A DNA stretch of 64,000 nucleotides from Verrucomicrobiia bacterium. GTDB taxonomy: Bacteria > Verrucomicrobiota > Verrucomicrobiia > Limisphaerales > JADLHS01. Under the pieces are notes generated by a model. It worked only from the letters and a program-made list of their open reading frames with translations. It was not told the origin of the DNA and searched no databases. A program made the translations under genes and the position numbers. Positions 1-8,840 of the stretch are shown here, in pieces. Location: contig JAHCLO010000016.1 of assembly GCA_026125285.1 (NCBI GenBank), forward strand, positions 1 through 64,000, read 5' to 3'. Positions within the stretch are counted from its first letter, which is position 1; each line of letters starts with the position of its first letter.

Positions 1-843
1 CCGCGGCCAGTGGAGCACTAGCATTGGCGGTATTGTGTCGCCGACGGTGGTGAACACGTACACCAGGTTTGTCGTCATCGAGTTGCCTGCCTCATCCTGA
101 CATCGCAGAATGATGGTGTTCGTGCCGGGGCTCAGTTCGATGTCGAAGCATGTGAAGTACTCCTCGCCGGGTTGAAATGGAAAGCCCCCCTCGTAGCGGG
201 AATTCACGAATCCCTCTTCATCGGTCAACACCTTCACGCCGCTCTCGTTGACCAGATCGTACCTGACGGATTGAAGCGGTTGGCTGGAGTAGCCTTGGAG
301 TTGAATCAAGGGTTGCGGCTGGATTGTGTTCGTCGGATTGACGATCTGCAAAACTGGCTTGGTTGTCTGCACGGTCACGCTGCTCCCGGACCAACCAGAA
401 CTGCGACTCTGCCCCTTGTAACGGTAACTGAACTTGATGCTGCGGTCACCGTCGCCCGGCCCCAGATCAACCACATAATTGGTTTGAAACGGAAACCATT
501 TCGCGTTGGCAAAGGGATCATGCAAATGCAGTTCGGGCGGGCGGGGTAGAAGGAGCTTCGCCTGACGATTGGTTTTAAGTTCGGCGTGCCATCGGTCCAT
601 CGCTCGTTCTTGCTGCTCCTGCCAGGTTTTCATCGGATCACCGCGCTCAACCACCACGGCCATCCATTCCGGTATCTCACCGTCAGTCCGCAATTCCACT
701 ATCATGGAGTTGCTGTTCACCGTATCAGGGGAGCTTTCCCAGACATGCCGATTAACGCGAGACGCTCCGCCAAATGCAATCCCAGCCAGGAGGCACAGCC
801 CCAGAGCCCCTTTGAACGATCTCCAACGGTTCACCCCGGACAT
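1..843 (-). CDS. Secreted protein with Ig-like fold, 3' end beyond window
   Basis: The complement reads open for 281 codons from an ATG at 843 to the window edge without a stop, so the C-terminus is missing. The N-terminus has a hydrophobic stretch (FKGALGLCLLAGIAFGGA) that fits a signal peptide or signal anchor. The middle is rich in Asn, Thr and Tyr. Near residues 225-280 it has the pattern of a bacterial Ig-like/cadherin-like strand module (ELSPGTNTIILRCQDEAGNS followed by VYVFTT). Such modules are common in Verrucomicrobiota surface proteins. No catalytic motif is visible. The function is unknown and the assignment to an exported structural protein is inference. The reading frame is real rather than a shadow because it is long, has a start with a signal sequence, and codes in normal, low-complexity-free protein sequence. 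Confidence 0.7.
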   Translation of the reverse strand, partial: MSGVNRWRSFKGALGLCLLAGIAFGGASRVNRHVWESSPDTVNSNSMIVELRTDGEIPEWMAVVVERGDPMKTWQEQQERAMDRWHAELKTNRQAKLLLPRPPELHLHDPFANAKWFPFQTNYVVDLGPGDGDRSIKFSYRYKGQSRSSGWSGSSVTVQTTKPVLQIVNPTNTIQPQPLIQLQGYSSQPLQSVRYDLVNESGVKVLTDEEGFVNSRYEGGFPFQPGEEYFTCFDIELSPGTNTIILRCQDEAGNSMTTNLVYVFTTVGDTIPPMLVLHWPR

Positions 844-1010
844 TTCCATAAATTCCCATATAGCCTAAATGGAGGGTTGCGCAAAGCGCTTTGTTTCTGA
901 TTCGGGCTGTGACTCAAGAACTGAAGTTACCCGAGCCAACGGCTGAAAAGACTTTCGATGGCGACTTTCCGTTGCTTGCTTCCAAGGCTGAAATCGCTAA
1001 CTTGTTGCCC

Positions 1011-1166
1011 ATGAAATTCATTTTGGCGACGGCGGTTTATTTGTTGATGGGGTTGGTGCTGGCCTGGGGCATCCTGTTGATGATGGGCGGCAATCCGTGG
1101 CTGCTCATTGTCGCCGGCCTGGCTTATTTGATTGCGTTCTCCAAGATTGGCTGCGCCTCGCACTGA
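1011..1166 (+). CDS. Small two-helix membrane protein (51 aa)
   Basis: A 51-residue protein that is almost entirely hydrophobic, with two predicted membrane helices (about residues 4-26 and 30-44) separated by a short GGNPW turn. It ends in SKIGCASH. I chose the ATG at 1011 because a longer frame upstream adds a hydrophilic tail with no support, and because the second copy at 2504 also begins here. That second copy shares most residues but is broken by a stop, which supports the idea that this is a genuine gene family. The function is unknown. It could be a small inner-membrane accessory protein. No convincing ribosome binding site is visible upstream. Confidence 0.6.
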   Translation: MKFILATAVYLLMGLVLAWGILLMMGGNPWLLIVAGLAYLIAFSKIGCASH

Positions 1167-1440
1167 TTTGATTCATCGGCTCCCGCCGATCCCCGCGATT
1201 CACCGCTTGGTGAACCGTCCCGGCCTACCCGACTTGCAGCTTGCGCCGTATGACCCGGACCGTAATTCCACCGCAACAACGTAATAACGGCCTCCTCTGT
1301 CCCCTGATCAAAAAAACCAAAAAGAAAGCCTTGAACCGCACTGCCCAATAGGTTTACAAACAAGTCGGCGGATGTTGGCTTGCTTTGGCCAACCTGCTAA
1401 AGCGCGCCGTTCGCCACAAACAAACATCAGAAAGATAACT

Positions 1441-2160
1441 ATGAAATCAAAATCGCTGACAGGACTGGTGACTTCCTTGGCAATGGTGGCGGCTGTTACT
1501 TCCGCGAGCGCCCAAGGCATGTTTGACAACTTCGATTCCTATACCCTCGGCTCGATTCACGGCCAAGGCGGATGGGAAGGCTGGACCGGCACCGCATCCG
1601 TCGCCGGAACAGTAACCACCGCTCAGGGTGTCGGCGGCTCACAGTCCCTCCAAGTCGTGACTGGCAACGATACGGTCCGTCCTTTCACCGGCGTCGCCAG
1701 TGGGGTGTGGACGCTCAGTCTTCTGCAGTACATTCCCTCCAGTTCGTCGGGTATTTCGTGGGTAATCCTGATGAACAGTTACCCTGCGAACCTGAACTGG
1801 AGCGCGCAAATGTACGCTGACATCACTGCCGGTCAGATGCGTTCCTATGAAGTCGATAGCGCTTCGGTCGCGTTGGTCACGGACCAGTGGGTGCCCATCC
1901 GGTTCGATATCAATTTGACCGACAACTCAGTGGCTTCCTATTACAACGATACCTTGCTGGCCACTCATGCATGGCAATCCGGCGGCCTCAATCAACTGCA
2001 AGCCTTGGATCTCTACCCCGACGAAGGGGCGGGTACGGCGCAAGTCGGCCCGGTGTATTACGACAACCTCCAACTCAGCATCGTACCCGAGCCGACCAGC
2101 CTCTGCCTGCTGCTGCTCGGCGGACTGGCTTTCCTGATCCGCAGTCGGAAGCAAGCATAG
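1441..2160 (+). CDS. PEP-CTERM sorting-signal secreted protein
   Basis: A 239-residue exported protein. The N-terminus is a typical Sec signal peptide (basic start, hydrophobic core, cleavage near SASA-QG). The body is a beta-rich, Gly/Ser-rich domain resembling a concanavalin/LamG-like jelly roll (starts FDNFDSYTLGSIHGQGGW, ends VYYDNLQLSI). The C-terminus is a classic PEP-CTERM tripartite signal: VPEP motif, a hydrophobic helix of about 15 residues, and a basic end (RSRKQA). In organisms with the system, such proteins are recognised by an exosortase and moved to the cell surface or matrix. No exosortase gene is in this window. The start at 1441 was chosen over a longer frame at 1372 because the signal peptide begins there and a weak AGAAAG site precedes it. 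Confidence 0.88.
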   Translation: MKSKSLTGLVTSLAMVAAVTSASAQGMFDNFDSYTLGSIHGQGGWEGWTGTASVAGTVTTAQGVGGSQSLQVVTGNDTVRPFTGVASGVWTLSLLQYIPSSSSGISWVILMNSYPANLNWSAQMYADITAGQMRSYEVDSASVALVTDQWVPIRFDINLTDNSVASYYNDTLLATHAWQSGGLNQLQALDLYPDEGAGTAQVGPVYYDNLQLSIVPEPTSLCLLLLGGLAFLIRSRKQA

Positions 2161-2192
2161 AGTCCGACCCGATCTGCAATCCTTCATTGGCC

Positions 2193-2219
2193 TCGCCCCT
2201 CCAAACCTTGGAGGGGCGA
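2193..2219 (+). terminator. Rho-independent terminator after PEP-CTERM gene
   Basis: A perfect 12-bp stem (TCGCCCCTCCAA with TTGGAGGGGCGA) closes on a 3-nt loop and is followed by TTTGTTAT. It lies 32 nt after the stop of the PEP-CTERM gene, so it should end that transcript. Confidence 0.8.
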
Positions 2220-2278
2220 TTTGTTATCGTCACCCTCATTGCTTCGACCTGGTGCCGTGACAAACAAACTCGGAGCAA

Positions 2279-2357
2279 GGTAGGGCGTGTCGCTCCATGG
2301 ACGCCACAACCGGCACACCGTCTTCCCAACGGCGCGCACGGAGTGACGCGTCCTACC
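2279..2357. repeat. REP-like interspersed inverted repeat
   Basis: Two 18-nt arms (2279-2296 and 2340-2357) are inverted copies matching at 15 of 18 positions, around a 43-nt GC-rich spacer. The arms contain GTAGGGCG...GCTCC and GGAGTGACGCGTCCTACC. The element sits between genes and looks like one of the palindromic repeat families of Verrucomicrobiota genomes. It has no transposase or coding potential. Confidence 0.55.
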
Positions 2358-2503
2358 CGCACCCCCAGAAGGTAACGAGGCGCCTTTGTCGCAGCTCGAG
2401 CGCGAGGATCGCCCCGGAATGATCCCGCCGGGATTCTTTTCCGTCACATCTTGGCTGGGCGTCACATTCTACCCGTTGGCGTCCAGAGGCCAATTGGGCG
2501 TCC

Positions 2504-2668
2504 ATGAAATTCATTTTGGCGACGGCGGCCCATCTCTTGGTGGGGTTGGTGCTGGCCTGGGGCATTTTGTTGGTGATGGACTGCAATCCGTGGCTGCTTA
2601 TCGTCGCCGGCTAGGCGTATTTGATCGCGTTCTCCAAGATTGGCTGTGCCTCGCACGAATATGCTTGA
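2504..2668 (+). pseudogene. Broken copy of the small membrane protein at 1011
   Basis: Translation from the ATG at 2504 matches the 51-residue protein at 1011 closely (MKFILATA.. LVLAWGILL .. NPWLLIVAG .. AYLIAFSKIGCASH). A TAG stop at 2612-2614 replaces the Leu codon at position 37. After the stop the same frame continues with the conserved ending and then reads four further codons to TGA. The copy is therefore a recent duplicate inactivated by a point mutation, or one that now makes a 36-residue single-helix product. It has no obvious expression signals. Confidence 0.75.
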
Positions 2669-2711
2669 GCGGCTCACGCATCTCGCATCACGCAACGTGT
2701 TCAGCGGGTTG

Positions 2712-4091
2712 CTATTTGCCCGGCACGGGAAAGTTCTGTTGGATGATGGCTTGAATTTCCTGCCAGCTTTTCTGCGTGGTGTCGGCCAGTCCGGCCGCCA
2801 TCCCGCTGGTGTAAGCCGCCGCCGCCGAGGTGCCCCGCACATACCACGGCCGATTTCCGTAATAAACCACACTGGCATCCGGCGCGGCCACGTCCACAAA
2901 ACTGCCGAAGTTCGCATAGTCCGCAATCCTCCCCTGCTCACCCGCCGTCACGGCAATGACTTCCGGATACGCGGCGGGAAAGAACGGCGTGGCAACCGGT
3001 TCGTTGCCCGCCGCCGCATAGATGGGAATTCCGCGCGCGGACACGGAGGTAATCATATCCCGCAGCACCTGACTGTCGCCGCCGCCACCGAGACTCAGGT
3101 TGATGACCGTCGCCCCGCCATTGACCGCCTCCAGAATGCCGCGCGCGACATTCCAACTGGTGGTTTCGGCGTTCGAGCCATAAACGTCCACCGGCAGGAT
3201 TTGCACGGAGGTGCTGCCCTTGGTCACGAGTTCCAGGCTGCGCAGAATCGTCTCCGCCATCGCGGTGCCGTGCGAAGGTGAGCTGGGATCCAACAGTGCC
3301 TCGCCCGCCACAGAGATCTGTTTCAGGAAAAAGTCTGCCAGGCTGCCACTCATCGGCTGAACGCCGGTGTCAATCAACCCCACAATCACCCGGTCGGTGT
3401 TGCCGGGGGGCTTGAGTTGAAGTGACAAAGGTGGATTGGAGGCGGCCAACAAGCCCCGCGCGGGCTGGGGTGCATCAATGTAGTAATTGTAATCCACGGA
3501 GGCGATATCCGAGCCGTCAGAGAGTTGCAGCCGGGCAGCTTCAACGGCAGCAGCATCGGGAAACTCCAACAGATAGGCGTCCAGTTCGGGAATCCGGCCA
3601 ATCACCTTCGCGCCCAACATCCGCGCCCACGCGTCAATGTCGGCACCCGGTTTGAGCCGGACAATCAGTTGATTGGGCACGCGGCGCGGGAGCTTGTCAG
3701 TAGAACCTTCGCCATCGGGCCGGATCAATCGTGTGGCTTTGTGCATGCCGGTGCGGAAGACATACAGGCGCGCGGCGGCGTTGGTTTGGGGAACGAGCGC
3801 GAAGTTCAAATCCCCGAGCAGCGAGCGCAACGCGTCGCCAGAGGCGAGATTGCGGAATTTGACCGAAGCCCGGTGTTGGGTGTCGGGTTCGAGATAAACC
3901 TGCCAGCCCGTTTCCGCCGAAACGCGTTCGAGCAGACTGGCGAGTTCCCAGCCCCGCACGTCGGCGTCCACGCGATCCGTCTGTTTGTTCCAGACCAGCA
4001 GATTCGTGCCGGACGCGCCACTGGCCGAGAGCAATCCCAAGCCCAACCACAAGCCGATTGTCAGCCAGCCGCGTTGTATGATTTGTTGCAT
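2712..4091 (-). CDS. Secreted subtilisin-like (S8) serine protease
   Basis: A 459-residue exported protease. A signal peptide covers about residues 1-28. Residues about 45-112 resemble the STN/short secretin-TonB type alpha-beta module (LLERVSAETGWQVYLEP, LRSLLGDLNFALV). Residues about 138-205 look like an inhibitor I9/fervidolysin-type propeptide. The S8 domain follows, with a complete catalytic set: Asp241 (LIDTGV), His274 (SHGTAMA), oxyanion Asn363 (AAGNEP) and Ser422 (GTSAAAA). The start at 4091 was preferred to one at 4199 because the signal peptide begins there and the longer version would overlap the upstream gene. It lies 47 nt downstream of the TIGR03790 gene on the same strand, so the two are probably cotranscribed. 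The substrate is unknown. Confidence 0.88.
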   Translation of the reverse strand: MQQIIQRGWLTIGLWLGLGLLSASGASGTNLLVWNKQTDRVDADVRGWELASLLERVSAETGWQVYLEPDTQHRASVKFRNLASGDALRSLLGDLNFALVPQTNAAARLYVFRTGMHKATRLIRPDGEGSTDKLPRRVPNQLIVRLKPGADIDAWARMLGAKVIGRIPELDAYLLEFPDAAAVEAARLQLSDGSDIASVDYNYYIDAPQPARGLLAASNPPLSLQLKPPGNTDRVIVGLIDTGVQPMSGSLADFFLKQISVAGEALLDPSSPSHGTAMAETILRSLELVTKGSTSVQILPVDVYGSNAETTSWNVARGILEAVNGGATVINLSLGGGGDSQVLRDMITSVSARGIPIYAAAGNEPVATPFFPAAYPEVIAVTAGEQGRIADYANFGSFVDVAAPDASVVYYGNRPWYVRGTSAAAAYTSGMAAGLADTTQKSWQEIQAIIQQNFPVPGK

Positions 4092-4138
4092 AGAGTCAAT
4101 GACGATGGAAACACCGGACCCATCAAAAGGTTTCGAGT

Positions 4139-6739
4139 TCAGGGAGTCGCCCGCACACGGTAATGGCGCTGCGGAGCGGCATTGTTGGTTTCCGACCACT
4201 GGCCGAGCACATTTGTCGGGGTCACCGCGTCGCGCAACGAGAACCCTGTCGCCACATTGGTTGTGCTCAAGACTTCATAACGCCGGCCGGCCGTGGCCGG
4301 CCAGGACAACGTGGGCGCGGCGCCGGCCACTGCCATCGAGAACGGCGGTTCATCTCCGATGATGCGAATCCACTTGGTTTCCGTGCGATACGATTTGTCA
4401 TCCGCGCGCGTCACCATGCAGTAAAACGGATGCAAGCCGATGCCCAGTTGACTCGCAGCAACCGCGAATACCCCGGCGGATTCGTTGAGGATCGTCCCCA
4501 AAGCACCGCCCGTGCTGAAGAGTTCGATGCGCGCGATGTCGCTGGTGTTGGCAGCTACGGCAAACTGCAACGTCGCTTCCAGCGCGGTGTTCGTGTCGCC
4601 CATGAGCGAAGCGAATGTGGCGGCGAGGGACGTGTTCTGGACGCGCACGAATCGCGAGACCCGCGTCTGCGTGCGCACGTGACTGCCTTCATACGCCACC
4701 ACGGTCAATTCATGGTGACCGTCCGGCAGCGTGGTGGTGTCGAGGGTGAATGGGAGCGGCAGTTCCGTGAGGCCGGCGGTGAGGTAAAGATGATTGCGCG
4801 GCTGCAGGTCGCTCACGTTTTCGTCCAGCGGGAGATTGTTCGACGGCAGGATGGCAAAGTTGGCCGAGCCAGTGAGACGCGCCTGGACTTGGGATTCAGG
4901 CCAGCCGGGTGACCGAGCCAGCAAGTTGAACTCCCCGCCCTGCCGGCCCAACCAGACATTGTAAGAAACAAAATCCTCCACCATCACGCCATCACTCGTC
5001 ATCAAAACGGCGTTGGTGTTGATCGCGTCCACGAGTTGCTTGATCAGCACGCCCGTGTTGTTGCTTCCCGGCGCATTGGTCACGCTCACGCTCACCACTT
5101 CGCCGTTGGTCCGGGTGACGGTCATTTGCAAATAGCTGTTCTCGGTGGGCGTGTTGGTAATCATGAAATTCCTCCTGCCAAGCGCTGTGCTTTCCAGAAA
5201 AGTGTCGCGGCTGGCGCTGATCTGCGTCGTCAGGGCCGTCGCCGTACCGACGGTATTGCTCACGCTCAATGCAGTTTGATCGCCACGCACTGCCATGTCC
5301 AAGCCGCGCAGTTCAATGCGGTCGCCGCGCGGCGCCGCCGCCACCTTCGTCACGTTGGTGTAGCTGGGGGTGTTGAGTCGCGCCGCTAGATTGCTGGCTA
5401 CGGATTGGAGCGTTGCGTTGTTGGGTACGGTGTAGCTGACGGAGTGGCCATTGATGGATGCGTGGAGGCGATTGCCCTCACTCGGGGCGATGTTGGTGAG
5501 GGTTCGGGCGAAAGTGCCGTTGAGAAACAAATCCACCTGTTGCACCGGTCGCGAGGCATCCGCTGCTGTGAATTCCACCGTCAGGTTCGTCGCGCCAGTA
5601 AGAACGGCGCCGTTTGGCAGCGCCAGCCAGGTCGCTTCACCGGGCCGGGCAAACGGGGCCGCGAGCGGTTCCCCCACCAGCAACCCTTGGTACGGATTTG
5701 TCACACTCAGGTAATAACACTCCGCCGCGGTAAAGCCGCGGGCTTGGTAGAAGTAATTGCGGGGCGAAGGAAACTTCTCGAGGTAGTTGCAGGGTTCAAC
5801 CACGGTGCCGTAACTGGCAGTCGCGCCCGCGTTCAAGTAATGCAACGGCCCGGTGTGCCGGGGCTCGCTGCCTTCAAACAACATTCCGCCAAAGGAAGTC
5901 AAATTGTCCGCCAGTGCTCCTGGCACGAACAGGTCGGCTGGTAGGGCGAACGAAGTCCGCCCGAATTGCGACCCGGCCTGCGGTCCCAGAAGGCTTGGGG
6001 TATAAGTGTTGGTTCGAACAACGCTGGCCGCTGCGCGACAGTGACTGTCGAAAATAGCGTCATCAAACTGCGCGTACCGCACTCCACGGAAAGGGTCGTC
6101 TTCGTAGTGAATCAAGAATACCTTCTGGGTCGGAAAGGAAAAATCGCTGGCCACACCCCGGTCCACCGTGGCTTTGGCTTGGGCCAGATTGCTGGAGGTG
6201 AGCATCATCACCAGCCACGTGTTGCTGTTTTGGCTCATCGGTGGACTTTGCCGGAACACACCCTCACTGCCGGCATAAGCACTGCCGCTCCCGTCGGGCA
6301 GACTGCACGAGGTAATCCCCGCCGGACACGTTGGGCAGAGGCCATCTGGTTTGAAGCCGTAATGCAGGGCGGACGTCGTGCTGTTGGTCCCGGAGAACTC
6401 GGGCGAATCGCTGTGCCCCACGCGGTAGGGTATGTCCATGGAGAGCAGCACGAAATCAATCTGGTTGGTCAGTTGCCGTTCGGTGAGCATGGTCAGCAAG
6501 GGAGCTCGCAGATGGGTCTCAAACTCGGTTTTGGTCCACCTGGTATTGCCACCGTTCCAGTTGATGCGCAGGAAATTCTGCGGCGGCACGCGGCGTTGCT
6601 CGCAATAGTAATTGCCGAGTTGCACGGAATTCGTGCTGTTCTCATTGACCACGACGACAACATTCAACCCACTGCCGCCGCCCGGGAGCTGCAATGCGGC
6701 CAGCATCAAGATAATCAGTCCAACCGTCCAGCGCGTCAT
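4139..6739 (-). CDS. TIGR03790 family secreted protein
   Basis: An 866-residue exported protein. A signal peptide (MTRWTVGLIILMLAALQLPGGGSG) is followed by the family hallmark start LNVVVVVNENSTNSVQLGNYYCEQRRVP and the NQIDFVLLSMDIPYRVG segment. These match the TIGR03790 family of unknown function, found in Verrucomicrobia, Planctomycetes and some proteobacteria. The second half is a set of beta-rich modules (PVQQVDLFLNGTFARTL, about residues 410-800). The end is a short module finishing HYRVRATP that recurs on other secreted proteins of this window. The start at 6739 was chosen because a longer frame from 6847 adds a non-signal-like leader. The S8 protease follows 47 nt downstream and may process or act with it, which is inference. 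Confidence 0.85.
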   Translation of the reverse strand: MTRWTVGLIILMLAALQLPGGGSGLNVVVVVNENSTNSVQLGNYYCEQRRVPPQNFLRINWNGGNTRWTKTEFETHLRAPLLTMLTERQLTNQIDFVLLSMDIPYRVGHSDSPEFSGTNSTTSALHYGFKPDGLCPTCPAGITSCSLPDGSGSAYAGSEGVFRQSPPMSQNSNTWLVMMLTSSNLAQAKATVDRGVASDFSFPTQKVFLIHYEDDPFRGVRYAQFDDAIFDSHCRAAASVVRTNTYTPSLLGPQAGSQFGRTSFALPADLFVPGALADNLTSFGGMLFEGSEPRHTGPLHYLNAGATASYGTVVEPCNYLEKFPSPRNYFYQARGFTAAECYYLSVTNPYQGLLVGEPLAAPFARPGEATWLALPNGAVLTGATNLTVEFTAADASRPVQQVDLFLNGTFARTLTNIAPSEGNRLHASINGHSVSYTVPNNATLQSVASNLAARLNTPSYTNVTKVAAAPRGDRIELRGLDMAVRGDQTALSVSNTVGTATALTTQISASRDTFLESTALGRRNFMITNTPTENSYLQMTVTRTNGEVVSVSVTNAPGSNNTGVLIKQLVDAINTNAVLMTSDGVMVEDFVSYNVWLGRQGGEFNLLARSPGWPESQVQARLTGSANFAILPSNNLPLDENVSDLQPRNHLYLTAGLTELPLPFTLDTTTLPDGHHELTVVAYEGSHVRTQTRVSRFVRVQNTSLAATFASLMGDTNTALEATLQFAVAANTSDIARIELFSTGGALGTILNESAGVFAVAASQLGIGLHPFYCMVTRADDKSYRTETKWIRIIGDEPPFSMAVAGAAPTLSWPATAGRRYEVLSTTNVATGFSLRDAVTPTNVLGQWSETNNAAPQRHYRVRATP

Positions 6740-6924
6740 GGTGTACACGCGCCGAGTATCGCGCAGGTTGATGCGTCCGTAAAGTTCAAGTAGAAGGCTG
6801 GCCCTGCTGATGCGGCAAGCGGAAGATCGCGTGAAATGAACCGGCACTGCTGAGGCAGTCTCGCCCGTGCGGATCGAATTTATCTGCTTTCGTCCATCGG
6901 TCCGCCGTGGTTAACTCAGGCAGC

Positions 6925-7248
6925 ATGAACGTGGATCTCAGCATCTGGGATAAACTGACGCGAGTGGTGATTTTCCTGCTGCTGGCGGCGGCCATCGTTG
7001 TCGTTGCCGTTGCGTATTTGCCGCTGATTAAGGAGAACGAGCGCAAGCGGAGTCAAGTGATGCGGTTGGACGCCCAGATTCAGAAGGAGGAGGAAACCGC
7101 GCGCCAGTTGAAGGAATCCACCAAGGTGTTGCGGGAAGATACCAACGCGATTGGAAGGCTCATCCGCGAGCAACTGATTCTGGCCAAGCCCGACGAGACG
7201 GTCATTTACTTCGAACCGGCCATCACCAATGCACCGACGGGCCGTTGA
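6925..7248 (+). CDS. DivIC/FtsB-like septum formation initiator
   Basis: A 107-residue bitopic membrane protein with a short cytoplasmic start, one transmembrane helix (about residues 13-35), a coiled coil (about 38-72) and the family ending IREQLILAKPDETVIYFEP. This architecture and the LAKPDE-type motif are those of DivIC/FtsB, which bridge FtsL and FtsQ in the divisome. The start at 6925 (MNVDLS) gives the normal length; an upstream start at 6907 would add six residues. The gene stands alone, divergent from the TIGR03790 gene and convergent with frr. Confidence 0.8.
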   Translation: MNVDLSIWDKLTRVVIFLLLAAAIVVVAVAYLPLIKENERKRSQVMRLDAQIQKEEETARQLKESTKVLREDTNAIGRLIREQLILAKPDETVIYFEPAITNAPTGR

Positions 7249-7281
7249 TCGCAAACGGGTAGCGCATCTGAGATTCGCAAC

Positions 7282-7842
7282 TCACACCGTCATGATTTCT
7301 TTTTCCTTGTGGTCCAAGTGCTGGTCAATCTTCGCGATGTAATCATCGGTCAGCTTCTGCAACTGCTTCTCCGACTGTTTTTCCTCGTCCTCGGTCACGC
7401 CGCGATCATGGGCGTGTTTCTTCAACAAGTCCATGGCATCCCGGCGTACATGGCGGATCGCCACCCGGCCGTCCTCCGCCATCTTCTTGACGATCTTCAC
7501 GAATTCCTGCCGTCGCTCCTGGCTGAGTTCGGGAAAGAAAATGCGAATCACCTTACCCTGAATGGCCGGATTGAGTCCCAGGTTGGCTTTCTGAATGGCC
7601 TTCTCGATCGGATGCACGGTCGTGGCGTCCCACGGCTGAATGGATAGCGTGCGCGGTTCGGGCGTGGTGATCCCGGCCAGCTCACGGATGCGCATGTTGG
7701 ATCCGTAAACCTCGACAATGATGTTCTCGACCAGCGCGGCGGAGGCTTTGCCGGTGCGTACGCCGGAAAACTCGTTCACGACCACCCGTTCGGTTTTCTC
7801 CATCTTCTCTTCCGCCTCCAAAAGTATGTCGTCCAGTGTCAT
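7282..7842 (-). CDS. frr: Ribosome recycling factor
   Basis: A 186-residue protein, the usual length for RRF, which with EF-G splits the post-termination ribosome. It matches along the full length: N-terminal helix (MTLDDILLEAEEKMEKT), the conserved FSGVRTGKASAALVE, the LAGITTPEPRTLSIQPWD segment, and the long helical domain ending in FVKIVKKMAEDGRVAIRHVRRDA. In many bacteria frr follows pyrH and tsf; here those genes are not adjacent. It converges with the DivIC/FtsB-like gene with a 33-nt gap. Confidence 0.97.
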   Translation of the reverse strand: MTLDDILLEAEEKMEKTERVVVNEFSGVRTGKASAALVENIIVEVYGSNMRIRELAGITTPEPRTLSIQPWDATTVHPIEKAIQKANLGLNPAIQGKVIRIFFPELSQERRQEFVKIVKKMAEDGRVAIRHVRRDAMDLLKKHAHDRGVTEDEEKQSEKQLQKLTDDYIAKIDQHLDHKEKEIMTV

Positions 7843-8002
7843 AAGTGACTCAAAACTAACAAGACCGGGCGCGACTGTATAGGGCCAAGTCAGCTTAATT
7901 CAACTTGGCAAGCCGCTGCTACCCGGGCTGTGGTTTTCCGATTCAATGGATGATTCTCGTGAATGGCGTCCCACGCCCATCTCCGCCAAACGACTCTGGC
8001 AG

Positions 8003-8347
8003 TTATTCGGGTCGGGACTTGCCGCGATACTCCAGACACTTCACCCGTTCGAGAGTCACCAGGCCGCCGCCCATCATCGGGTCGAGCACGGGCAGAAATG
8101 CGTTGATCTTCTCCTCGCTATCCACGATTTCGATGATGATCGGTAGGTCCATGGACAGCCGCAGGATTTTGGCCGTGTGCAGGCGGCTGGATTTGCCATA
8201 ACCCAACGGACCACGCAGCACCGTCGCCCCGGCCAGGTGCAATTCCCGCGCCTTGAGCACAATGGCTTCATGCAGGGGGCGATGTTCCCAACGGTCGCTT
8301 TCGCCGATGAAAATCCGGAGCAGTACGGCGTCATGTGGAATTTGCAT
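8003..8347 (-). CDS. DUF190 family protein
   Basis: A 114-residue cytosolic protein of the DUF190 family, with the typical LRIFIGESDRWEHRPLHEAIVLKARELHLAGATVLRG start and GYGKSSRLHTAKILRLS and PIIIEIVDSEEKI segments. The fold is PII-like (ferredoxin-like), by family knowledge. DUF190 genes are often found beside crcB, and here the ATG begins one nucleotide after the crcB stop, so the pair must share a transcript. The whole unit lies behind a fluoride riboswitch. A role in fluoride response or as a regulatory partner of the channel is inferred from this context only. Confidence 0.9.
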   Translation of the reverse strand: MQIPHDAVLLRIFIGESDRWEHRPLHEAIVLKARELHLAGATVLRGPLGYGKSSRLHTAKILRLSMDLPIIIEIVDSEEKINAFLPVLDPMMGGGLVTLERVKCLEYRGKSRPE

Positions 8348-8348
8348 A

Positions 8349-8747
8349 TCAAGCGCCTTTCATAGATGTGACGGCTGCCGCCAACAAGTGTCCCAACCAC
8401 ACCGCCACGAGGCACAATGCCACCGAGCCGAGCACATTGCCTCCGGCGCGCCAGTACTCGCCGTTTTGCGCCAGTTCCAAGGTTTGCCAACTGAAGGACG
8501 AGAAGGTGGTGTAACCGCCCAGCACACCGTAGATGAGGAACTGACGCAATCCCACTGGCGCCAACCAGCGTCCGTCCGGGGACGTGAGCGTGGCGATGAA
8601 ACCAATGGCGAACGACCCCGAAAGGTTCACCAGCAACGTTCCCCACGGAAATGTCTCACCATAACGCCCGGCGATTATGCCTGACAGCCAGAACCGCCCC
8701 ACGCTGCCCAGCGCACCGCCCACGGCCACCCAGAAATATGCGAGCAT
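8349..8747 (-). CDS. crcB: Fluoride exporter CrcB/FluC
   Basis: A 132-residue four-helix membrane protein. It has the FluC signatures GGALGSVGRFWLSG (start of helix 1), PWGTLLVNLSGSF (the conserved Asn of the pore), and GGYTTFSSFSW (the phenylalanine box with the central Na+ site region). FluC forms dual-topology dimers that export fluoride. The length and motifs are typical and intact. The gene is the first of a two-gene unit with DUF190, preceded by a fluoride riboswitch 24 nt upstream of the ATG. Confidence 0.96.
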   Translation of the reverse strand: MLAYFWVAVGGALGSVGRFWLSGIIAGRYGETFPWGTLLVNLSGSFAIGFIATLTSPDGRWLAPVGLRQFLIYGVLGGYTTFSSFSWQTLELAQNGEYWRAGGNVLGSVALCLVAVWLGHLLAAAVTSMKGA

Positions 8748-8771
8748 AGAATTCCTGCGAATGTGGTTTCA

Positions 8772-8840
8772 CTCGTAGGAGTCATCAGCACTGAACCGGT
8801 CAGGCGGTTTTCCCATATTGGGAGGGCAAACTCCATTGCC
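8772..8840 (-). promoter_or_regulatory. Fluoride riboswitch (crcB motif)
   Basis: Read on the minus strand, this leader contains GGCAATGGAGTTTGCC (stem P1 with the conserved ATGGnGT loop), then a CTCCC/GGGA hairpin, AACCG pairing with CGGTT, and the highly conserved CTGATGACTCCTAC end. GGAGT in the first loop can pair with ACTCC near the end, which is the pseudoknot that defines the aptamer. The aptamer lies directly upstream of crcB, exactly where such riboswitches act. I saw no separate terminator stem between it and the ATG, so control of translation or of an overlapping structure is possible. Confidence 0.9.
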
